From the NCBI RefSeq assembly GCF_004664715.2, contig NC_051082.1, positions 8,810,498-8,874,497 of the forward strand: a stretch of 64,000 nucleotides of DNA, read 5' to 3'. The notes under the pieces are model-generated. The model did no database searches and was not told the origin of the DNA. It was given only the letters and a program-made list of their open reading frames with translations. The stretch is from Peromyscus leucopus. Lineage: Eukaryota; Chordata; Mammalia; Rodentia; Cricetidae. Each line of letters starts with the position of its first letter. Position 1 is the stretch's first letter. The translations under genes and the position numbers were made by a program. Positions 59,096 through 64,000 of the stretch are shown one piece after another.

Positions 59096-59864
59096 ATAAA
59101 TATGCATTCTTGCTTGTACTCTTGTTCATATACCCGGACATTCACACGTACACACGTCTGTCCGTGCATCGACATGTGTACACAGGAAAGGGAACAGACA
59201 TGTTTGTGCCCACAGGAACTATAACAGACAACTTATTTACACCTGTGTCTTTTCATGTTGTTATGGTAGTCCGGTGCCAATATCTTGGGTCACTTTGCTC
59301 TTGTGGTCCCACCCAAGCCAGGTGTCTGGAAGGAAAGTCTTCTAAGGCAATTTTGCTTTTCCTAGGTGGATGCTTATTTGGTGCCAAAGGGACTGCCTGG
59401 GAATTGTCCCTGTGAGTGTGGTGTTGGGTTCCAAGCAGGGGATGGAGGAGCGGGGAGAGGCAGGAGATGTGGACTTGAGTTGAGTGTGTCCCTCTCCGGC
59501 TGGGTAGCCATGGGCAGCACAGCCAACGTCTACCCTATGGAAGGTCGGTTGTTTAGCTGCCTTTTTTCTGCACTGGCCCCCCTCTGCTCCCTTCTCCCTC
59601 AGAGCTCAGTCCCATCCCAAGCACAGTGTTGTCTTTACACCGTGACACTTGGTGGCACTGTCTTGGGGCATATCTGCTCTGCTACCAGACTGGATGTCCC
59701 CAAGGCCAGCATGGTGCCCGGCAGGGACTCTAGCGGAGGGTGAGCCCAGCACTTGCTTCGTGGTGTGAGGCTGAGTGAATGAAGGAGTGAGTGCAGGGAG
59801 AGAAAACCCACTTGGCCCTGACCCTCCCTCACTATGGAGAAGAGCGAGCAGCCCATAGTTGTCT

Positions 59865-60285
59865 TGGTTAGCTCATTCATTGCCAACTCAACAGCAATCT
59901 GGAGTCATCTAAGAGGAGAGGCCTGGACTGAGGAATTGTCTACATCATATTGGCCTGTGGACACATCTTTGGGGGATTGTCTTCATTATGATGGATGCGG
60001 GAGGGCCCAGCACACAGTGGGCGGCACCATTCCCTAGGCAAGTGGGCACAGGTTGTATAAGAAAGCTAGCCAAGCATGAACCCTTGAACAAGCCAGAGGG
60101 AAGCACCCTCCATTGTTCCTGCTGTAATCCTTCATGAGTGAGTGAGTTCCATGTTGGGGTTGATGCTGAACAGAAAAGCTGACAGGTCTACTTTCAGGTT
60201 CCTCTTTGAGTCCCTGCCCTGACTTTCCTCAATGGCACACTGATCTGGAAGTGTAAGGTGAATAAACCCTTTCATCTACTAAACG
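59865..60285 (+). repeat. Rodent interspersed repeat, family A
   Basis: CAATCTGGAGTCATCTAAGA, GGGAGGGCCCAGCACACAGT, GTTGTATAAGAAAGC and GTGAATAAACCCTTTCATC, the last an intact AATAAA signal. Confidence 0.7.
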
Positions 60286-60844
60286 CTTTTGCGTAGAGTG
60301 CTTAGACAAGCACTCGCTTTTCTCATCCACAGAGCCCCAGTTCTTAGGGTGGCAGGGGAGGGGTCCGCAGGTCTCTCCTGGGAATGATTGGCCACCATCG
60401 CCCAGAAGCAGCCGTAGCCATCTACAAACCCAGTGTGGCCGAGAGCCAGATTTTGTTAAGGACAAAGACACTTGAATCTTAGCTGATGTCTCTACGTCAC
60501 TCTCTGCCTTCTGGATCATTTTCAAGTCTTAAAGATGTAAACACCACTGGCCATAAAGCAGGCACTGGGCTAGATATAACCCCCAGGCTGTGGCTGGCAA
60601 TTCTTCACAGACCTAGGTGTCTTCACTTTCCTAAGTTCCTGCATGCCACTGGCCTGGAGCAGTGTGAGAAGAGGGCTAGGGGACTCCGGGCAAACTGGAC
60701 CCACCCTCTGTCCTCCACCCTGTCCTGATGCAGAAGGATCATTTGCTCTTCTGACCATGCATACCATGGTATGCACCCCCCACACATAATAAGTGTAACT
60801 TTTAAAATAAAAAATGAATAGTAACAGGGGCTGGGGGTGTAGCA

Positions 60845-60958
60845 TACACACACACACACACACACACACATGCACATGCACACGCACACATACATACACA
60901 CACATACATACACACACATACATACACACACACATACATACACACACACACACAAACA
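60845..60958 (+). repeat. CA/CATA microsatellite
   Basis: CA run with CATACATA interruptions. Confidence 0.95.
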
Positions 60959-61099
60959 AACAAATAGCCCTGTGCCTATCTTTTTCACTAGGGACTGAAC
61001 TTTTCCAGGGAAGACACATTGTTTGATTTTTCTGGGATTTATACGTTTGCCATGTGCCCGGAATTGTCAAAACCAGGTCACCAGATAGGAACAGCAAAC

Positions 61100-62365
61100 A
61101 TGCCCGAGCTGCTTGGAGCAGCAATTCGGCTCAGGCTGTGCGCTATGCTTTGACTCTGTGTTTCTTTCTCATCAGCTCAGTATTTTCCCAACTGGCTGCA
61201 GAGCAAACACACATGCTGGTCTCACTTCCGTCTGACTCAGAGGCCCTCCCCACCTCCTCCCTCCTCCGTTCGCCCTCTTTCTCAATTTATAAAAGTAACA
61301 TGAGTTTATTGGAGAGAAATTAGAAAGGAGAGATAAGCAGACGGAAAATGTGCAAAGCCCCAGGTCCCAGCACTCGGAGATAACCCGGCCAATACCCTGC
61401 GATCCGTCCTCTTTGTGGGTTTTCAATGCATATAAATTAGGTGAGAGATGTATACATTTTTTTAAAACAGCGGTTCCGTTTACTGTTCAGATGAAAAAGA
61501 CGTTTGACTCCGGCCAACAACAAATGTTCATAGGGTTTCCATATCCAGCCCTGGAAGGCTACAGGGCCAACATTTATTTGCTCCTCTAGTTGTCTGTGGT
61601 ACCTGATGGGGTGGGGGGCAGGAAACACCACTGTGCTCCGTTCATGATGTAGATAGACCCTGTGTTAAGATAGACACATAAGATGTACCTTGGTGGTGTA
61701 CCCAGCTCTCGCCAGCCCTGATGGGCACAGGACCTTATGGCTTGGGAGACAGATATTAGAGTCAGGCCTGGAAGGTGATGTCTGCTTCTGGTTCCAGCCA
61801 GAACAATCTGCTTCTTGATCTGCTGTGCCCCATGTCCCCACTGGCACCTGTGGAGCATCCCCCGCCTCCCCGCCATGCTGGACTTCCTCCCGTCAAGGCG
61901 CCTCTGTTGTTAATTCATCACAGAGGCTGGAACACTCACTAGGACTGGAAGGTCGTCTCCCCTGAGCTCAGTGGAAGAATGGGATTCCCAGGGTGACACT
62001 CTTGAAATCAGGGGGCCGCTCCTCTGTGAAATCACCCTTCCCCGGAGCTCTTAGAAAGTCCTAGAAAGATGTGAAGATTCAAGGTCCGGACTCACATCCG
62101 GAGCCTCTTGCTTCCTGTGGCGCCGGGAGGGGATCCTGACTTGCACACAAATGTGCCCTTTGTAAATAGCATCCCTGCCCTAGGGAAGATGGCCACAAGA
62201 AACTCTGTGGCTTGTCAGAGAAGCCTCCAAATAATGGAGTCCATCGCTTTATCTCATTTCATCTCTGGTGAGTGCTGAGGAGAGAGGGTGTTCACACTGA
62301 GCACACCTCATGACAAGGATAGAAGTACAAAGCCCGTGGTTCCCCTGTGGGTGTTATCATCCCTC
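61100..62365. other. KSR2: Intron, mostly unique
   Basis: The stretch 61490-61600 (AAGACGTTTGACTCC, CAACATTTATTTGCTCC) is free of recognised repeats. Nothing else supported. Confidence 0.5.
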
Positions 62366-62369
62366 CCCG

Positions 62370-62429
<60 letters not shown>
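62370..62429 (+). repeat. CA microsatellite
   Basis: Thirty CA units without interruption. Confidence 0.97.
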
Positions 62430-62431
<2 letters not shown>

Positions 62432-62635
62432 GTTCCCAATTTCACAGAGCCCTATGGCTTCCAGAGATTTCTGGTGACTTGATGTTTGAGATCACACACC
62501 CTGGAGACTCAGGACAGTTTTACCAGGGCTTCTCTTTCTGAAGCTTCTGCTCTGAACTAGGTGGGCTTGCTGCCTCAGTTTCCTGATCTGTCCTGTGGGA
62601 ATAGTCATAGAATCTCAGAGCTCCAGGAAAAGCAT

Positions 62636-63008
62636 CACACGGAGCTAGGGAGCCATCTCGGGCAATAAAGGGTTTGCCTCGCAAATGTGAGGACCTGGGT
62701 TCCATCCCTGGGAACGCATGGAAAAAGCCGGGTGAGGTGTGCGTGCTGGGAGGCAGAGACAGGGAGGGGGATCCCTGGGGCTTGCTGGACAGCCAGCCTA
62801 ACCTGAAGGGCAAGCTTCAAGTTCAATGAGGGACACTGTCTCAAAAGGGAGGAAGGGGGAGGGAGGGAGGGAGAGAAAAGAAAAAGAATGCAAAAAATAA
62901 AATAAAATAATTTAAAAATGAAGTAAATGGATAATTCTGAGGAACAACACCAGAGCTTATCCTCTGGCCTCTACATGCACGTACACACACACACACACGC
63001 ACACGCAC

Positions 63009-63040
<32 letters not shown>

Positions 63041-63045
63041 GCACA
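62636..63045 (+). repeat. B4-type SINE with GGGA and CACG tails
   Basis: GGAGCTAGGGAGCCATCTCG head, GGGTTCCATCCCTGGGAACG, GACACTGTCTCAAAAGGGAGG, an AAATAA tract, then CA at about 62982-62998 and CACACG x6. Confidence 0.75.
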
Positions 63046-63694
63046 TTTAAGTGCACACATTCCCACCCATGTATTAAATGAGATGATTCAGCTAATGAAC
63101 ACTGCCTGGAAGCCTCTGCGTTGTCCCTGACAGTCTAGGTGGCCCTAGGTTACTGTCCCCCCAAATAGGATGCTCCTGACCTTCTTGGGGAGACTTCATA
63201 CACTTGATTAGAAGTGGTCCCAAGTCAGCAGAGTCCCTGCCCTGGAGCGGCAGGAGGTAGGAAGGGCCCGCACTGTGCCTCTCCACCAGCCAGCCCTGAC
63301 TACCTTGTCAGTGGGTCTCCCCCAAGCATGTTCTGTTTCTCTCAGTCTAGTCTGCTGTCATCTGTTACCTGTCTCCTTCGAGAGACTCTCCACTCTGAGC
63401 AAGGACTTCCCCTCTTGTCTGTAGCCGCACACACCGCGGTTGCATTTGAGGGGAAATCCAGCGCGTTCCAAGCCCTCACTTGCCGAGCTTGATTCGTTTT
63501 ACAGAAAGCAGCGCCTTCCACCGTGGAGCCTTCTGTCGGCCACAATATCAAACTCGGGATTTGATTTCTGTTTTTTAGCGCTTTTTCCTGCTGTATTTCT
63601 TTCTGCATCCGTTAGGGAGTTGGGGGGCGGGGCGTCTAGCTCTCTGTGTGGCGGTCTGAGGAGGCAGTGATAGGTTTCTTTTTGAAATACTGTC

Positions 63695-64000
63695 CTCTTG
63701 CATTTTTCATCGCTGTAATGAAATGCTTCCACCTGGGAAGTTTACAGAGATTAAAGGTTCATTCAGCTCGGGGCTCTGGAGGATGGGAAGTCCGGTAGTG
63801 TGCTTCCCATATCTGATGAGGACTTCATACTGTACAATGCAGAGCACACCATAAGAAACAGAGCAGGTGTGTTGTCTCTGATCGCTCCCTCTGTAGTAAC
63901 CTACCAACACAGGGGCCCACATTATGGCCTCACTGAATCCTAATTCCTCCCTAAGGCCCCACCCCCAAAGACCATTCGTGGGTAGGTTGAGGGGTTTAAA
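63695..64000 (+). repeat. Rodent interspersed repeat, family B, cut by window end
   Basis: TTTTCATCGCTGTAATGAAATG, AGAGATTAAAGGTTCATTCA and GGATGGGAAGTCCGG, ending ACCCCCAAAGACCATTCG. Confidence 0.55.

Larger units (their letters stand above)
1..64000 (+). other. KSR2: KSR2 gene body, internal segment (no gene ends inside)
   Basis: Seven plus-strand exons with matching splice phases spell one continuous stretch of a KSR-family scaffold, from the C1 zinc finger to the beginning of the pseudokinase domain. KSR proteins bring RAF, MEK and ERK together; KSR2 is the paralogue linked to energy balance and calcineurin signalling. KSR2 is preferred over KSR1 because the linker reads INNPVRKPARYSDLHI and DVVPVPETPTRAP, which match KSR2 as I remember it and not KSR1. 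Introns visible here are about 4.9, 5.7, 8.9, 0.5, 4.5, 1.9 and more than 30 kb. No promoter, first exon, stop codon or polyadenylation site of the gene is visible. Confidence 0.95.
33565..64000 (+). other. KSR2: Large intron after the N-lobe exon (over 30 kb, open at the right edge)
   Basis: The donor gtcagt is at 33565. I looked for the next KSR2 exon, which should encode LCKGRTLYSVV and later HKDLKSKNVFY, and did not find any of it. The frame of the last exon stays open to 33757 only by chance. Confidence 0.75.

Noticed and set aside
59341..59420. Acceptor-like tract GCTTTTCCTAG followed by an open frame
   Set aside because: The downstream residues (VDAYLVPKGLPG) are not KSR-like and no suitable donor in phase was seen.
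33565..64000. Next KSR2 kinase exon (LCKGRTLYSVV, HKDLKSKNVFY)
   Set aside because: I searched by eye for these residues and for acceptor-plus-codon patterns and found none; the exon is taken to lie beyond the window.

Overview
The window is nuclear DNA from a rodent, most likely a cricetid (deer-mouse, vole or hamster group). The evidence is GT-AG split exons, B1, B2/B3, ID and B4-type SINEs (one B1 has the variant tail common in cricetids), many long CA/GA tracts, and LTR families that I associate with cricetids. It holds no complete gene. It is an internal slice of one plus-strand gene, KSR2 (kinase suppressor of Ras 2), a scaffold pseudokinase of the RAF-MEK-ERK pathway. The species call is inference.

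Seven coding exons join in frame into one continuous protein segment. They are 6309-6376 (second half of the C1/CA3 zinc finger), 11251-11369 (or 11245-11369; RTESVP phospho-site region), 17041-17209 (Ser/Pro-rich CA4), 26132-26173 (42 nt, FIFP ERK-docking motif), 26696-26768, 31240-31288, and 33197-33564 (acidic linker plus the start of the pseudokinase domain with GKGRFG loop and VAIR). Exons upstream (N-terminus, first half of C1) and downstream (rest of the kinase domain) lie outside. From 33565 to 64000 I see only intron.

The clearest anomaly is the acceptor of the second exon. Keeping the conserved Asp-Pro would need splicing after GG (11243-11244). The nearest AG lies 6 bases downstream and would delete two residues in frame.

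The rest is intron: two near-intact solo LTRs of one family in opposite orientation, at 18860-19370 and 42879-43383; two more LTR-like copies of a second family; two small hAT-type DNA elements; several copies of rodent repeats of uncertain class; L1 fragments; MIRs; a 22-bp minisatellite; and a large CA/TG inverted pair around 20.2-21.7 kb. Several repeat-poor, A+T-rich or CpG-bearing blocks are candidates for conserved regulatory DNA. I found no undescribed gene system.
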